Assembly (NCBI RefSeq): GCF_001295925.1
Contig: NZ_LJHQ01000053.1
Coordinates: 1-38,725 of the forward strand
From: Allobosea sp. AAP35
Lineage (GTDB): Bacteria; Pseudomonadota; Alphaproteobacteria; Rhizobiales; Beijerinckiaceae
Direction of reading: 5' to 3'
Length of the DNA stretch: 38,725 bases
A program made the translations under genes and the position numbers. The notes below the pieces were generated by a model. That model was not told the DNA's origin. It did not search any database and saw only the letters and a program-made list of their open reading frames with translations. How positions within the stretch are numbered: the stretch's first letter is position 1; the number at the start of each line of letters is the position of its first letter. Shown in pieces: positions 7,729 to 17,511 of the stretch.

Positions 7729-8886
7729 GTGCGCGTAGGCCTAATCGCGGTTATCTGTGGAATTGCGGCTGCTGGCTGCTCCAACCTTCCTGCCAGTGGT
7801 CCGTCGACAGCCGACATCGTCAACCAACCGGCCGAGAATAGTCAGACCCTTTTCGAACTGATCGATCTCGCTCCCGCAGCTCTCACAGCTTTGAACATCC
7901 GTGCGTCAGACAGGTTCAGCAGCAGCTTCGGTGATCGTCGCGGCGCGATTGAGTCACGGATCGGGGTGGGCGATTTCGTCGCTGTCACCATCTGGGAAGC
8001 TGGGGCGGGGGGGCTCTTTTCGGCTCCCTTGACGACGGACCGCTTCACGCCTGGCTCTCGGACGGCTACGATTCCGGAACAGGCCGTTGCTAGGGATGGG
8101 ACCATATCGGTACCTTATGCCGGGCGCGTCAGGGTTGCAGGTAAGACAGCTGCGGAGGTCCAGGCGACGATCGAGGAGCGGCTGGCGGGAAAAGCGATCC
8201 AGCCTCAGATCCTTGTGACTGTCAGCCGCCAGATCAGCAGCACCGTTGCCGTAACGGGCGAGGTAGGCGCCAGCGGTCGCATCCCGCTGTCGACCAAAGG
8301 CGATCGCATCCTTGAGGTGATCGCGACAGCCGGTGGGGTTCGAGCGCCCGTTAATGAGACGGAGATTCGATTGACACGCGGGTCGCGTACGGTAGCGGTC
8401 CCGATGCTGACGATCGTCAATAATCCTGCTGAAAACATCTATCTGCAAGGCGGTGACACGTTGACGCTCGTTCGTAATCCACGAACGTTCATTGCTGCGG
8501 GTGCCACGGGTCGCAATGCCGAGATCCCGTTTGAAGCGGATACGATGAACCTAGCGCAGGCGTTGGCCAAGGCCGGGGGCTTGCTCGACTTCCGAGCGGA
8601 TCCGGAAGGCGTTTTCTTATACCGTTTCGAAGCAGCAGAGACATTACGGCGGATCAAGCCAGATAGTCCTTATCTCGCCTATGGTCGCAGGGTACCGGTG
8701 ATCTATCGCGTCAACATGCGCGATCCAAACGGACTCTTCGTTGCGCAGGGACTGCGAATGCAGCAGGGGGATATCCTCTACGTTTCGAATGCACCGCTCA
8801 CCGATGTGCAGAAGGCGTTTTCGGTATTCCAGAGCCTTAGTTCGCCGGCGGTGCAGGGCGTCGGATTGGCATCCGGTTTCAGGTAA
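7729..8886 (+). CDS. Outer-membrane polysaccharide export lipoprotein (Wza/BexD/KpsD superfamily)
   Basis: A 385-residue capsule export channel subunit. It begins with a lipoprotein signal peptide ending in IAAAG-C, with the lipidated cysteine at residue 17. The Poly_export domain begins with ESRIGVGDFVAVTIWEAG, and SLBB-type beta-grasp repeats follow (around TGEVGASGRIPL and FIAAGATGRNAEIPF). The length matches Wza/BexD/CtrA better than the longer E. coli KpsD. In the family it forms the oligomeric outer-membrane pore that receives polysaccharide from KpsE and KpsM/KpsT. The GTG start is supported by AGGAG at 7716-7720. It is followed by cysD after about 87 bases, so co-transcription is possible. 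Confidence 0.9.
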   Translation: MRVGLIAVICGIAAAGCSNLPASGPSTADIVNQPAENSQTLFELIDLAPAALTALNIRASDRFSSSFGDRRGAIESRIGVGDFVAVTIWEAGAGGLFSAPLTTDRFTPGSRTATIPEQAVARDGTISVPYAGRVRVAGKTAAEVQATIEERLAGKAIQPQILVTVSRQISSTVAVTGEVGASGRIPLSTKGDRILEVIATAGGVRAPVNETEIRLTRGSRTVAVPMLTIVNNPAENIYLQGGDTLTLVRNPRTFIAAGATGRNAEIPFEADTMNLAQALAKAGGLLDFRADPEGVFLYRFEAAETLRRIKPDSPYLAYGRRVPVIYRVNMRDPNGLFVAQGLRMQQGDILYVSNAPLTDVQKAFSVFQSLSSPAVQGVGLASGFR

Positions 8887-8973
8887 GGCGCGCGCTTAGC
8901 CCTTAGTTGGCATTCCGGGCGGAAAACACCTTCGGGCCGACTCCGAAGAGCCTTAAGGCGGGGAGCCGTTCAC

Positions 8974-9867
8974 GTGAGCCAACTGAACGTGCTGGAAGAA
9001 GAGGCCATCTATCTCTTGCGAGAGACGGCTGCGCTGTTCCGGCGACCGGTCATGCTGTATTCGATCGGGAAGGATTCTACCGTCCTCACCCATCTGGCTG
9101 CCAAGGCCTTCTGGCCCGCGAAGCCTCCCTTCCCGCTTCTCCACATCGACACCACCTGGAAGTTTAAGGAGATGATCGCGTTCCGTGATCGTCTGGCGGG
9201 AGCGCTGGGCTTCGATCTGCAAGTCGAGGTCAACCGGGAGGGCGTAAACCGCGGCATCACGCCTTTCAGCGTCGATTCGTCGACCTACACCCGGGTCATG
9301 AAGACCGATGCCCTGAAACAAGCTCTCGAACGTCATCAGTTCGACGTTGCCATCGGCGGCGCTCGCCGTGACGAGGAAAAAAGTCGCGCCAAAGAGCGGG
9401 TATTTTCGCGCCGTACGGCGCAGCATGGCTGGGATCCCCGGGCGCAGCGGCCCGAATTCTGGCGCATCGCAAACCCCCATCTGGGCACGGGCGAAACGAT
9501 GCGGGTGTTCCCTCTCTCCAACTGGAGTGAGCGCGACATCTGGCGCTACACCCTGGCGGAAGGCATTCCAGTGGTCCCGCTTTATCTCGCCGCTCCCCGA
9601 CCCGTCGTCCAGCGAGACGGAACTCTGATCGTCATCGACGACGAGCGCTTTCCGGTGAAGCCGGATGAAGAGGTTCGGCAACGGATGGTGCGGTTTCGGT
9701 CGCTCGGCTGCTATCCGCTCTGCGCTGCCATGGAGTCGCAAGCCACCACGATCGTCGATATCGTAGCCGAACTCGACGGGGTGACGTCGTCGGAGCGAAG
9801 CGGCCGCCTGATCGATGGCGCCGGTTCGGGTTCGATGGAAGCTAAGAAGCGCGAGGGTTACTTTTGA
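8974..9867 (+). CDS. cysD: Sulfate adenylyltransferase subunit 2
   Basis: A 297-residue ATP sulfurylase small subunit (CysD/NodP). It makes adenosine 5'-phosphosulfate from sulfate and ATP, in complex with CysN. The PP-loop SIGKDS lies at 30-35, followed by the family's [26 protein letters not shown] and [11 protein letters not shown] motifs and the usual C-terminal KKREGYF. The GTG start at 8974 has GGGGAG upstream. The stop overlaps the TTG start of cysNC (TTGA). Its position inside a capsule cluster, with a sulfotransferase at the other end of the window, suggests a dedicated PAPS supply for surface sulfation rather than cysteine synthesis; no PAPS or sulfite reductase is present. Confidence 0.95.
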   Translation: MSQLNVLEEEAIYLLRETAALFRRPVMLYSIGKDSTVLTHLAAKAFWPAKPPFPLLHIDTTWKFKEMIAFRDRLAGALGFDLQVEVNREGVNRGITPFSVDSSTYTRVMKTDALKQALERHQFDVAIGGARRDEEKSRAKERVFSRRTAQHGWDPRAQRPEFWRIANPHLGTGETMRVFPLSNWSERDIWRYTLAEGIPVVPLYLAAPRPVVQRDGTLIVIDDERFPVKPDEEVRQRMVRFRSLGCYPLCAAMESQATTIVDIVAELDGVTSSERSGRLIDGAGSGSMEAKKREGYF

Positions 9868-11768
9868 CCTTTCTGTCCGACGCTTACGCCGCGGCTTTCG
9901 GCACGCCCGAACAAGCCGCTGCGTCGCATCGACCGGCAGCCTTGCGTGTCCTGATCTGCGGCGCTGTCGATGACGGCAAATCGACCCTGATCGGTCGCCT
10001 GGTTGCAGAGGCCGGCGGCATGACGGACGATCAACGGCTGGCTTTGGCGGAGGCGTCCCGCCTGTTCGGCACGACCGGAGCAGAACTTGATTATTCGCTT
10101 GTGACCGACGGCCTCGAGGCGGAACGCGAGCAAAACATCACGATCGACGTCGCCTATCGTTACCTGGCGACGACGGATCGCGATTTCGTCATCGTCGATA
10201 CGCCAGGCCACGAGCAATACACGGCGAATATGGCGACAGGCGCCTCGCAATGTGACGTCGCAGTCATCCTCGTCGACGCTGTCCGCGGCCTCAGAACCCA
10301 AACCTTCAAGCACGCCGCCATCTGCAGCCTGCTGGGCATCCGTCATGTGGTCCTGACCGTCAATAAAATGGACGCTGTGGCCTATGACGAGACAGTGTTT
10401 CGCGAGATCGTCGACGCGTTCCTGACCATCGCCGCTCCTCTCCAACTGACCGTTGCGCCGATCCCGCTCGCGGCCAGGGACGGCGTCAATGTCATGGTCG
10501 TGAGCACGCTGACGCCTTGGTATCAGGGCCCGTCACTTCTTCATCATTTGTCGTCGCTGGCGGTCGTGCCGGCCCCGACCGCCACAGGCTTGCGTCTACC
10601 CGTTCAGGGCGTCGCCCGAACTCCGGAAGGCGAGCGGCTTTATACCGGGTCGGTCGTATCGGGAACGATCGCCGCAAACCAAAAGATCAACATCGCGAGC
10701 TCAGGTGTCGAAGTAATTGTCAACCGCCTGGTTGATCGGCATGGACCGACCGACGAGGCGGGGCCTGGCGAACCGGTGGCCTTCACCTTGACGCCGGAGA
10801 CAGATTTGGGTCGCGGCGGCATGGTCACGTCGGGCTCAGACCGCCCAGTCTTGTCCGATCTTTTTTCTGCCTTCGTCATCTGGTTTGGCCGACAACCACT
10901 CTTTGCCGGACGTGATTACGAGATGCGTCTTTCCACCGCGACGAGTCCGGTCACGGTGACGGCGATCCGGGGCAAACTGGACGTCGCGAGAGGATCACAG
11001 GTTTCAGCCACCCACATCGACCGCGACGAGATCGGGATCTGTCATTTGGCGACCCCCGCCAAGGTTGCCGTGGATCCGCACGCCCATTGTCCGCCCACCG
11101 GCCGTTTCATTCTCATCGACAGGGCCAGCGGTGACACCGTCGCTGCCGGCCTGATCCGTCATGCACTCGATCGCGGCAGCAACCTCTTCACGCAGAGGCT
11201 GACTGTCGATCGCCAGGCACGGGAAGGCCTTCTCGGCCAAAAGGGCTTGGTCCTTTGGTTTACGGGCCTGTCTGGATCGGGAAAATCCACAATCGCAGAC
11301 GCGCTCGAACGCAAGCTCCACGCGAAAGGGAAGCTGACCCTGCTGCTCGATGGCGACAACATTCGACAGGGATTGAACAGGGATCTTGGCTTCACCGAAG
11401 GCGACCGCGTCGAGAATCTGAGGCGCGTCGCTGAAGTGGCCAAACTCATGGTCGATGCCGGATTGATCGTCCTGTGCAGCTTCATCTCCCCCTTTGCACG
11501 TGACCGCGCCATGGTGCGCGAGCGGCTGTCGGGATGCCCCTTCTTCGAACTGTTCGTCGATGCATCGCTCCAAACCTGCGAACAGCGCGATCCAAAAGGG
11601 CTGTATGCCAAAGCGCGGCGCGGTGAGATCCGCAACTTCACGGGGATCGATTCGGCCTACGAGATTCCAACGGCGCCCGACCTCGTGCTTGACACCGACC
11701 GCGCCTCGGCAGACGACCTCACCGAGGTCATCGTCAGCTGGCTCACGCAACGCGGGGTGTTGGCCTGA
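9864..11768 (+). CDS. cysNC: Bifunctional sulfate adenylyltransferase subunit 1 / APS kinase
   Basis: A 634-residue CysN-CysC fusion like rhizobial NodQ. The N-terminal GTPase has G1 GAVDDGKST (about 33-41), G3 DTPGHEQY (from 112) and G4 NKMD (about 168). EF-Tu-like beta domains follow to about 440. The C-terminal APS kinase has P-loop GLSGSGKST (about 468-476) and the [15 protein letters not shown] motif. Together with CysD it converts sulfate to PAPS. The start is TTG at 9864, overlapping the cysD stop, with GAGG seven bases upstream; a downstream ATG would remove the G1 region. In the family, the fusion favours channelling of APS to PAPS for sulfotransferases. Confidence 0.95.
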   Translation: MTFLSDAYAAAFGTPEQAAASHRPAALRVLICGAVDDGKSTLIGRLVAEAGGMTDDQRLALAEASRLFGTTGAELDYSLVTDGLEAEREQNITIDVAYRYLATTDRDFVIVDTPGHEQYTANMATGASQCDVAVILVDAVRGLRTQTFKHAAICSLLGIRHVVLTVNKMDAVAYDETVFREIVDAFLTIAAPLQLTVAPIPLAARDGVNVMVVSTLTPWYQGPSLLHHLSSLAVVPAPTATGLRLPVQGVARTPEGERLYTGSVVSGTIAANQKINIASSGVEVIVNRLVDRHGPTDEAGPGEPVAFTLTPETDLGRGGMVTSGSDRPVLSDLFSAFVIWFGRQPLFAGRDYEMRLSTATSPVTVTAIRGKLDVARGSQVSATHIDRDEIGICHLATPAKVAVDPHAHCPPTGRFILIDRASGDTVAAGLIRHALDRGSNLFTQRLTVDRQAREGLLGQKGLVLWFTGLSGSGKSTIADALERKLHAKGKLTLLLDGDNIRQGLNRDLGFTEGDRVENLRRVAEVAKLMVDAGLIVLCSFISPFARDRAMVRERLSGCPFFELFVDASLQTCEQRDPKGLYAKARRGEIRNFTGIDSAYEIPTAPDLVLDTDRASADDLTEVIVSWLTQRGVLA

Positions 11769-11823
11769 CGGCTGCATCGGCGGGTTGGCCGCTTCCTCAC
11801 CGCCGGCAAGGACGTCACGTACA

Positions 11824-12756
11824 GTGGACCGATTGTTCAAGATGAAGAAAATGTCCCCGACTGCCGCCCCTCCAGCTACGCTCCCTCCTCCCCTCGTCGC
11901 CGGCTCTATCCTCGCCCTTGACGACCTGCGCAGTCATGACCGTTATCGCGCCGAGTGCATGAGCCGGGCTGCGACACAGACGGTCTATCTTGGGAACGCG
12001 ACGGTTCTGGCGCGTGTGCTGGGTCGCTACAAAGCCTATCTCGACACCCGCGATCGGGGGTTTGCGGCCCATCTCATGCTCGATGGGTATTGGGAGATGT
12101 GGCTGACGCAGTTCATCGCCCGACGGATCGTGCCCGGCATGCACGTCGTCGATGTCGGCGCAAACTTCGGGTATTATTCGCTTCTAATGGGCGATCTGAT
12201 CGGCAACGAGGGTCGCCTTCTCTCCGTCGAGCCCAATCCGCCAGTGGCCGAGATGCTGTGCAAGACGCTCGAGCTGAACGGCTTTGCGGCCCGCAGCACT
12301 GTCGTGGCAGCCGCAGCGGGAGCCATCGATGGAGTGGGAAGCCTGCTTGTGCCCGAGGGGGAGCCCAAGAATGCGATGCTGGTGAGCCGACCGGGCCCGC
12401 AGGACGATCGAGGACTGGTTGCTGTCCCGATCCGGAGTCTCGACCGGCTCCTCGATTCGTTCGAACGCGTCGATTTTCTCAAGATCGATGCCGAAGGCGC
12501 GGAAGAGGATATCATGACGGGGCTCAGCGAAACCATCGCTCGCTGCAAGCCGCGGATCATCCTTGAATTCAATCCAGGACGCTGTCGCGACCCTCGCGCG
12601 CTGCTGGCGCGTCTGCGCGAACCCTATCCGGTCTTGAGGTGCCTGGGGTATGATGCCGAGGTTGGACCCGTGTCCGACGAGACGCTGCTCGATCCGACCA
12701 ATCAGGAAGACCGGCTGCTTTATCTCGACGAGGATGGAACGCCGAGGTCAATCTAG
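11824..12756 (+). CDS. FkbM-family methyltransferase
   Basis: A 310-residue SAM-dependent O-methyltransferase of the FkbM type. Motif I is VVDVGANFGYYSLL, followed by the acidic loop SVEPNPPVAEML, and the FLKIDAEGAEEDI segment is typical of the family. FkbM enzymes in surface polysaccharide loci usually methylate sugar hydroxyls, which is the likely role here. The open frame extends back into cysNC; I start at the GTG at 11824, which has AAGGA 11 bases upstream, while ATG at 11842 is the main alternative (304 aa). It lies 55 bp after cysNC and 35 bp before the desaturase homologue, all on the same strand. Confidence 0.85.
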   Translation: MDRLFKMKKMSPTAAPPATLPPPLVAGSILALDDLRSHDRYRAECMSRAATQTVYLGNATVLARVLGRYKAYLDTRDRGFAAHLMLDGYWEMWLTQFIARRIVPGMHVVDVGANFGYYSLLMGDLIGNEGRLLSVEPNPPVAEMLCKTLELNGFAARSTVVAAAAGAIDGVGSLLVPEGEPKNAMLVSRPGPQDDRGLVAVPIRSLDRLLDSFERVDFLKIDAEGAEEDIMTGLSETIARCKPRIILEFNPGRCRDPRALLARLREPYPVLRCLGYDAEVGPVSDETLLDPTNQEDRLLYLDEDGTPRSI

Positions 12757-12791
12757 GACCTACGGCCCCGCGTTCAAACTAGGACTGGCCC

Positions 12792-13562
12792 GTGACCCTC
12801 CTGACCGAATTCTCAACTTTGCTCGGCCTGGTCGTCGCGGGCGTTGTCGTCGTGATGCTGGTCGTCGGCGGCTTTTTGGAAATCCTCAATGCGCGCCATC
12901 CCGAACGTCGCATTCAGAAGGACCGCATCAATCGCCGCAAATGGAAGGAACTCAGGCAGGCGCCTGTTTCCATCGTGACGCTTTCGGCCTGTTTCGCGTT
13001 TGGGCTGTTTGCTCAACAGCAGGGTTGGGCCCTTGTCCCTCTAGAGCTGTCCTGGTGGTCAGGGCCTCTGATGCTGCTCGTCTCGGTCGTTCTGTACGAT
13101 GCCTGGTTCTACTGGGTTCACCGCCTCCTCCACAGCAGGCCATTTTACCGCTTTCATGCCCTTCATCACAAAAGCGTCGCCCCGACCGTCTGGAGCAACC
13201 ATCATGAGAGTTTCATGGAAGCGCTCCTCAATCAGGCTTATTATGCGCTGATCGTGTTCATCCTGCCGATCCCGTGGCAGGTTCTCATTCTGCAAAAGCT
13301 CTATGATCAGGTCAGTGGCATGCTCGGCCATGCTGGATTCGAGCATTTCGCCTCTCCGGCCGGCCGCGCGCCTTGGCCCCTCGCCAGCACCGTGTTTCAT
13401 GACCAGCATCACGGTGCCTTCCGCTTCAACTACGGTCACACGTTCTCGTTGTGGGATCGCTGGATGGGCACGCTGCATCCGCGCTACGATGTCATTCTGA
13501 AGAGCTTCGAGCCTGGGGGTGAAGGTGCCGATCGCCCCACTAAGGCCTCCGAGGGGCGATGA
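12792..13562 (+). CDS. Fatty acid hydroxylase / sterol desaturase superfamily protein
   Basis: A 256-residue integral membrane di-iron oxygenase homologue. It has an N-terminal membrane segment (about 8-30) and further hydrophobic stretches near 60-105 and 148-165. The histidine boxes are HRLLH (110-114), HALHH (122-126), NHHES near 136-140 and HDQHH near 208. Superfamily members hydroxylate or desaturate acyl chains, sphingoid bases or sterols using O2. Given the PKS/oxoamine synthase pathway nearby, hydroxylation of the dedicated lipid is a reasonable inference but the substrate is not readable from sequence. GTG start, with AGGA about eight bases upstream. It is convergent with the methyltransferase gene 12 bp away. 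Confidence 0.88.
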   Translation: MTLLTEFSTLLGLVVAGVVVVMLVVGGFLEILNARHPERRIQKDRINRRKWKELRQAPVSIVTLSACFAFGLFAQQQGWALVPLELSWWSGPLMLLVSVVLYDAWFYWVHRLLHSRPFYRFHALHHKSVAPTVWSNHHESFMEALLNQAYYALIVFILPIPWQVLILQKLYDQVSGMLGHAGFEHFASPAGRAPWPLASTVFHDQHHGAFRFNYGHTFSLWDRWMGTLHPRYDVILKSFEPGGEGADRPTKASEGR

Positions 13563-13571
13563 TCGGGTAGG

Positions 13572-13599
13572 CCTTCAGGTTGACGACGGCTCCTGAAGG
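13572..13599. terminator. Candidate hairpin between convergent genes
   Basis: A perfect 8-bp inverted repeat, CCTTCAGG at 13572-13579 and CCTGAAGG at 13592-13599, with a 12-base loop. It lies in the 12-bp gap between convergent genes and the last codons of the minus-strand methyltransferase gene. There is no T-tract on either side, so it is at best a factor-assisted bidirectional terminator, and it could be chance. Confidence 0.25.
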
Positions 13600-14432
13600 G
13601 GATCGGCCACCTTCTGGTATCGTTGCGCGAGATAGATGACCCCTCCCTCCGTCAGCTCACGATAGAGCGTCGAGCCCTGGCTGCCGGAGAACTCCGCGAT
13701 GAAGGCGCGCCCGAACCGCACCTGACCGAGACGCGCCCGCTTCCGGTGTTCGGCCGCGTCGAGGGCTGCCACGACGCCAGCGGACAGGTCACGTTCGGAC
13801 CGCAACTGCAGACCCGGTACCATCAGCTGTCGTCGCAGATCGGCGATCGCTGCTTTGCCGCGCATATCGGCAAAGGTGAACCATCCACCGGGCTTCAGCA
13901 CGCGCGCAACCTCCCGCGCGAAGGCCGGCACATCGCTGTAGCAATGAGACGATTCGATATTGACGACGATGTCGCAAGACGCGGTTTCAAGAGGCAGCCT
14001 CTCCGCATCGCCGATCTCGAAGGAAAGCCCGACTGCATCGTCGTTCAGGCCGCGCGCCCGCCCCACGGTCGTTGCCGAATAGTCGATCCCAACGACCCAG
14101 GCCGGATTGTGATAGCGGGCGATGTACCGAGCTCCGCCCCCTCGTCCCGACCCAATCTCGACGACCTGCGCATCTGTGATCGGCAGCCCGGCGACCGCCT
14201 GCGCATAGAGGCCGATGAAGGGGCGATCGGGCTCATCGTCACTGTGGAGGGGAAACGCTGCGGCCTGATCCACGAATCCATAGTTCATGAAGCGCCAATC
14301 GTCGTCCCGCCAATGCCGTGACAAGCCATTGTAGAGGCCCCGCCAAAGCCATTTGCGCGTTCTCGGAAACGCCCCCTTCTCGATCGCCTGCAGCAGACTG
14401 GTAAAGGCGCGGCTGGCCATGACGTCTCTCAC
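13575..14432 (-). CDS. SAM-dependent methyltransferase, lipid/polyketide type
   Basis: A 285-residue class I methyltransferase. Motif I is VVEIGSGRGGGARYIA (about 91-105), followed by VVGIDYS, a post-I acidic region GDAERLPLETASCDIV and ESSHCYSD. The pattern resembles mycobacterial phthiotriol/phenolphthiotriol dimycocerosate methyltransferases and other methyltransferases acting on long-chain polyketides or lipids. This agrees with a neighbouring FAAL and ACP. The GTG start at 14432 directly follows the upstream stop (TGA then GTG); ATG at 14420 is an alternative. It is the last gene of the FAAL-ACP-hydrolase-methyltransferase minus-strand unit. The substrate is inferred only as a lipid-like product. 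Confidence 0.82.
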   Translation of the reverse strand: MRDVMASRAFTSLLQAIEKGAFPRTRKWLWRGLYNGLSRHWRDDDWRFMNYGFVDQAAAFPLHSDDEPDRPFIGLYAQAVAGLPITDAQVVEIGSGRGGGARYIARYHNPAWVVGIDYSATTVGRARGLNDDAVGLSFEIGDAERLPLETASCDIVVNIESSHCYSDVPAFAREVARVLKPGGWFTFADMRGKAAIADLRRQLMVPGLQLRSERDLSAGVVAALDAAEHRKRARLGQVRFGRAFIAEFSGSQGSTLYRELTEGGVIYLAQRYQKVADPLQEPSST

Positions 14433-15323
14433 TCACGCTGAAGGTCGAGCAGACGAGGATGCCGGGGCCGGGGGAAGGTTGTTGGCCAGCCACTCCCGAC
14501 CTTTCCGCATCAGCTCCTGATCATCGCTGTTGCGGGGATCGAAGCCCGGGACGTAGTAGCGCAGCACACTCGGCAGGCACCGGCGCCAATAGCCGGGAGC
14601 GACCATCGTCACCCAAAAGAACCGACCCCAGAAGCGGAATCCGGTCTTGACGCCGTCGGTACTCGCATAGATCGGAACGTTGCGCAGGAAGAGCGCCAGG
14701 AACGGGAATAGCGTCGCATTCATGCCCAACACACGGACCCAGTAGCGGGTCCAACCGGACATGCCCGGTGTCGCGGCATTGAGGACATCGAGAGCGACGG
14801 CCTTGTGCTCCAACTCTTCCAGAGCGTGCCACATCCAGAGCCGACGATAAGCGGGGGCGGCCTTCTCCAAAAGCTCGGGATGGCGCAGCGTCAAGCTTGA
14901 CAGGGTCGCGGTCATATGCTCGATGGCGCAGGTGATCGACAGGCGGTGCAGCGGGTTTTTGACAATCTCGAAACCCTGCCGGATCGGTTGTTCCATTTTC
15001 TCCACATCATAGCCGAGTTTTACCAAAGCGCGGTTGTAATCCTCGTGCTCGCGGGTGTGGTAAGCCTCCTGAACGGAATAGCCGTTGATCTCGGCGGCCA
15101 GCTCGCGGTCCTGAAGCTTGGGCCCATAGTGCTTCAGCGAGCGAATGAAAAAGCGTTCCCCTTCCGGCAGGAAGATCGATAGGCCATCGATCAGGATGGT
15201 TTTGATCAGGTCGTTCTCGAGCCAGTGCCGCTGGGCATTGTCGAGTATGCCGAAACGGATATCCCGGGGGATGATATCGTCGGCATTGCCCATGTGCTGA
15301 GAGGCCTTGGCGGCGTGGGACAT
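14433..15323 (-). CDS. Predicted metal-dependent hydrolase (PF10118 family)
   Basis: A 296-residue protein of the ferritin-like 'predicted metal-dependent hydrolase' family. Candidate metal ligands are arranged in helices: E56 in PEGERFFI, E86/H89/H93 in QEAYHTREH, E135/H136 in EHMTA, and E169/E172/H173 in HALEELEHK. This looks like a diiron four-helix site. The biochemical role of the family is poorly known; several members lie in lipid or fatty-acid clusters. A hydrophobic C-terminal half (about 190-255) suggests membrane association. It lies between the ACP and the lipid-type methyltransferase genes, so an oxidative or hydrolytic step on an ACP-bound or released acyl chain is conceivable. 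Confidence 0.8.
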   Translation of the reverse strand: MSHAAKASQHMGNADDIIPRDIRFGILDNAQRHWLENDLIKTILIDGLSIFLPEGERFFIRSLKHYGPKLQDRELAAEINGYSVQEAYHTREHEDYNRALVKLGYDVEKMEQPIRQGFEIVKNPLHRLSITCAIEHMTATLSSLTLRHPELLEKAAPAYRRLWMWHALEELEHKAVALDVLNAATPGMSGWTRYWVRVLGMNATLFPFLALFLRNVPIYASTDGVKTGFRFWGRFFWVTMVAPGYWRRCLPSVLRYYVPGFDPRNSDDQELMRKGREWLANNLPPAPASSSARPSA

Positions 15324-15457
15324 GGCGTCGCTCCGATGAGTTCCTGCAGCGCGTAGATAAAGATGGTCGTAGCCTTGGCGGGTGGGTTCGTCGAGCTTTG
15401 CGTCCTGCCCGAGCTCGGCGCCTGTCCGTAGCTGAACGATGGCGGGACAAAAACGCG

Positions 15458-15700
15458 TCAGATGGGCCTGAGTGACAGCAAGAATTCTGCCAAACGGGGA
15501 ATGTCTGGATGATCCGACGTCACGCCAGGATAGAGTTCGACATCATAGACCTGTTCGACCTCGAGGATGAAATGCACGGCCGCAGCCGAGTCGAGACCCA
15601 GGCTGGCAAAGCTTGCATCGGAGGCGATTGTTTCGATGTCGCGGTCGAGAAACGTCGCGAGCTGCGCCCTCAAGGCGGTTTCGATAGTGGATGTCGACAT
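15458..15700 (-). CDS. Acyl carrier protein
   Basis: An 80-residue stand-alone acyl carrier protein. The phosphopantetheine attachment motif is LGLDSAAAVHFILEVE, with Ser in GLDS. The open frame extends upstream, but the ATG at 15700 gives the normal ACP length and the extension is non-ACP-like. It lies 53 bp downstream of the FAAL gene and is co-directional with it. FAAL/ACP pairs in other bacteria load free fatty acids as acyl-AMP onto the carrier, so this ACP is the likely acceptor of the FAAL. Confidence 0.88.
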   Translation of the reverse strand: MSTSTIETALRAQLATFLDRDIETIASDASFASLGLDSAAAVHFILEVEQVYDVELYPGVTSDHPDIPRLAEFLLSLRPI

Positions 15701-15753
15701 CGCGATTCCGGGTCCAGCGCTGTGCCTGTCGTTGCGATGCCAGTTCGTCCGCG

Positions 15754-17511
15754 TCAAGCATCCTCCTGCGCATCGTGACGCGGGCGCGCGGCATGCCAGG
15801 GCTCCAGTTGGCCTTGCAACCAAAGCTGCCGGGTCAGGCTTCGCTGGACCTTGCCGCTCGTCGTCTTGGGCAAGGCGCCCGGTCGGATCAGGACGATCTG
15901 ATGGAGGGAAACATCGTGGTTGTTGACCACGGCCGCCTGGATGGCCGCGACCACCTCGGCCTCGATCAGGCCGTGCCGCTGAGAGCGTTCGACCTCTTGA
16001 ACCACGACGATCCGCTCTGTGCCGGCATGATCAATGATGGAAAACGCCGCCGTGTGATCACGCCGGAGCGCCGGATGGCTCAAGGCCGCGGAGGCCTCGA
16101 TATCCTGCGGGTAGTGGTTGACGCCCCGGACGATGATCACATCTTTGATCCGGCCGACGACATACAACTCCCCCCGGTCGTCGAGATGGCCGAGATCGCC
16201 GGTCCGTAACCATCCCTCCTCTCCGGAGATTTCATCGGTCCCGAAGTGGCTTGGCGACGCCTGGAAGGTCTCTTGGGTCTGTGCCGCGCGCTCCCAGTAG
16301 CCTTGGGCAACACTGGCCCCTTGGATCCAAATCTCGCCGATCTCGCCATCGGGGAGCAGTTGATGCGTTTGCGGATCGACGATCAGAAGGTTCAAGCCGT
16401 CCATGGGCGCCCCGCAACTCACGATCTCGCAGGCGTCGCAGTCGTCGGTCGGAACTTGGACGAGTCCGCGAGCCAGGGCTTGGGTGCTGACCCGTCTGGT
16501 GCGCGCAGGATTGCCGCGATGGCCCGCACTGACCAGCAAGGTCGCTTCGGCAAGACCATAGGCAGGACGCATCGATCCCGGATCGAAACCGTAGGGCGCA
16601 AACGTGTCATTGAACCGTGCCAAGGTCGCCGCGCGGACCGGCTCGGCGCCATTTAGAGCGATCTTCCACCGGCTCAAATCGACACCGTCCATGAGGTCGG
16701 GTCGGAAGCGATCGACACACAGATCGAAGGCAAAATTCGGAGCGGCTGCGACCTCCGCGCGATGTTCCGCGATCGCCTTGAGCCAGTTGAGGGGTCGGTG
16801 CATGAAGCCCGATGGCGTCAAGAGGACGCAGGGCGCGCCGAGATAAATCGGCTGGAGCAAATTCATGATCAAGCCGAGGTCATGATACAGCGGGATCCAG
16901 CTGACATGGGCTGATCCCCCATGATTGCCGAGCCGCTCCTTCATCATCTGCAGGTTGCTCAGCAAATTGTCGTGGCTGACCATGACCCCCTTCGGTGCGG
17001 AGGTCGACCCGGAGGTGTATTGCAGGAAGGCCAATCCTTGCGGATTGGAGCGCGTCTCGCAGGACGCCATCGGCAGGTGCGCCAACGTCACCGGCTGGTA
17101 GCTTACGCCTTGCTCAGCCAAGTGCTCCTGAAAGGTCTGGCGTCCAGACAGCTCGGCGGGTGGGCCTAGCGCGAGCCGCGGCTGGCAATCGGCGATGATC
17201 GACGCACTCGCGTCCTGGGCGGCGTTGCGCCGAGGCACCATCATCGGGACTGCGATAACGCCGGAGATGAGACAGGCGAAATAGGACACGACGAATTCGA
17301 GCGACGATGGAAAAATGAGCAGGGCACGATCACCCGGGTCTGTGCGTGTCACAAGATCCTGCGCGAGGTTGCTCGCTTGAGCCCAGAGCTGCGCAAAGCT
17401 CAGCTGGGGACGATCGCCCGGCTTGTCGGAGTAGACCGTGAGAGCGGTGACGTCGGGTTTCTCGAGCGCCTGGTGGCGTAGGACGTCAACGAGAGAGGAA
17501 AACCGTGTCAT
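15754..17511 (-). CDS. Fatty acyl-AMP ligase (FAAL)
   Basis: A 585-residue ANL-superfamily enzyme. It activates a fatty acid as acyl-adenylate and passes it to an ACP. Motifs are the ATP loop YTSGSTSAPKGVMVSH, the FAAL-typical SWIPLYHDLGLI, RPAYGLAEATLLVS, the TGDLGHLDDRGELYVVGR hinge, and GVNHYPQDIE. The last two blocks are closer to FAALs (FadD26/FadD32 class) than to CoA ligases. The C-terminal catalytic lysine is in LPKTTSGKVQRS. The ATG at 17511 is preferred over an upstream in-frame start at 17529. It is the first gene of the FAAL-ACP-hydrolase-methyltransferase unit. It could prime the PKS at 21808-29244, which has no loading module (inference). Confidence 0.9.
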   Translation of the reverse strand: MTRFSSLVDVLRHQALEKPDVTALTVYSDKPGDRPQLSFAQLWAQASNLAQDLVTRTDPGDRALLIFPSSLEFVVSYFACLISGVIAVPMMVPRRNAAQDASASIIADCQPRLALGPPAELSGRQTFQEHLAEQGVSYQPVTLAHLPMASCETRSNPQGLAFLQYTSGSTSAPKGVMVSHDNLLSNLQMMKERLGNHGGSAHVSWIPLYHDLGLIMNLLQPIYLGAPCVLLTPSGFMHRPLNWLKAIAEHRAEVAAAPNFAFDLCVDRFRPDLMDGVDLSRWKIALNGAEPVRAATLARFNDTFAPYGFDPGSMRPAYGLAEATLLVSAGHRGNPARTRRVSTQALARGLVQVPTDDCDACEIVSCGAPMDGLNLLIVDPQTHQLLPDGEIGEIWIQGASVAQGYWERAAQTQETFQASPSHFGTDEISGEEGWLRTGDLGHLDDRGELYVVGRIKDVIIVRGVNHYPQDIEASAALSHPALRRDHTAAFSIIDHAGTERIVVVQEVERSQRHGLIEAEVVAAIQAAVVNNHDVSLHQIVLIRPGALPKTTSGKVQRSLTRQLWLQGQLEPWHAARPRHDAQEDA

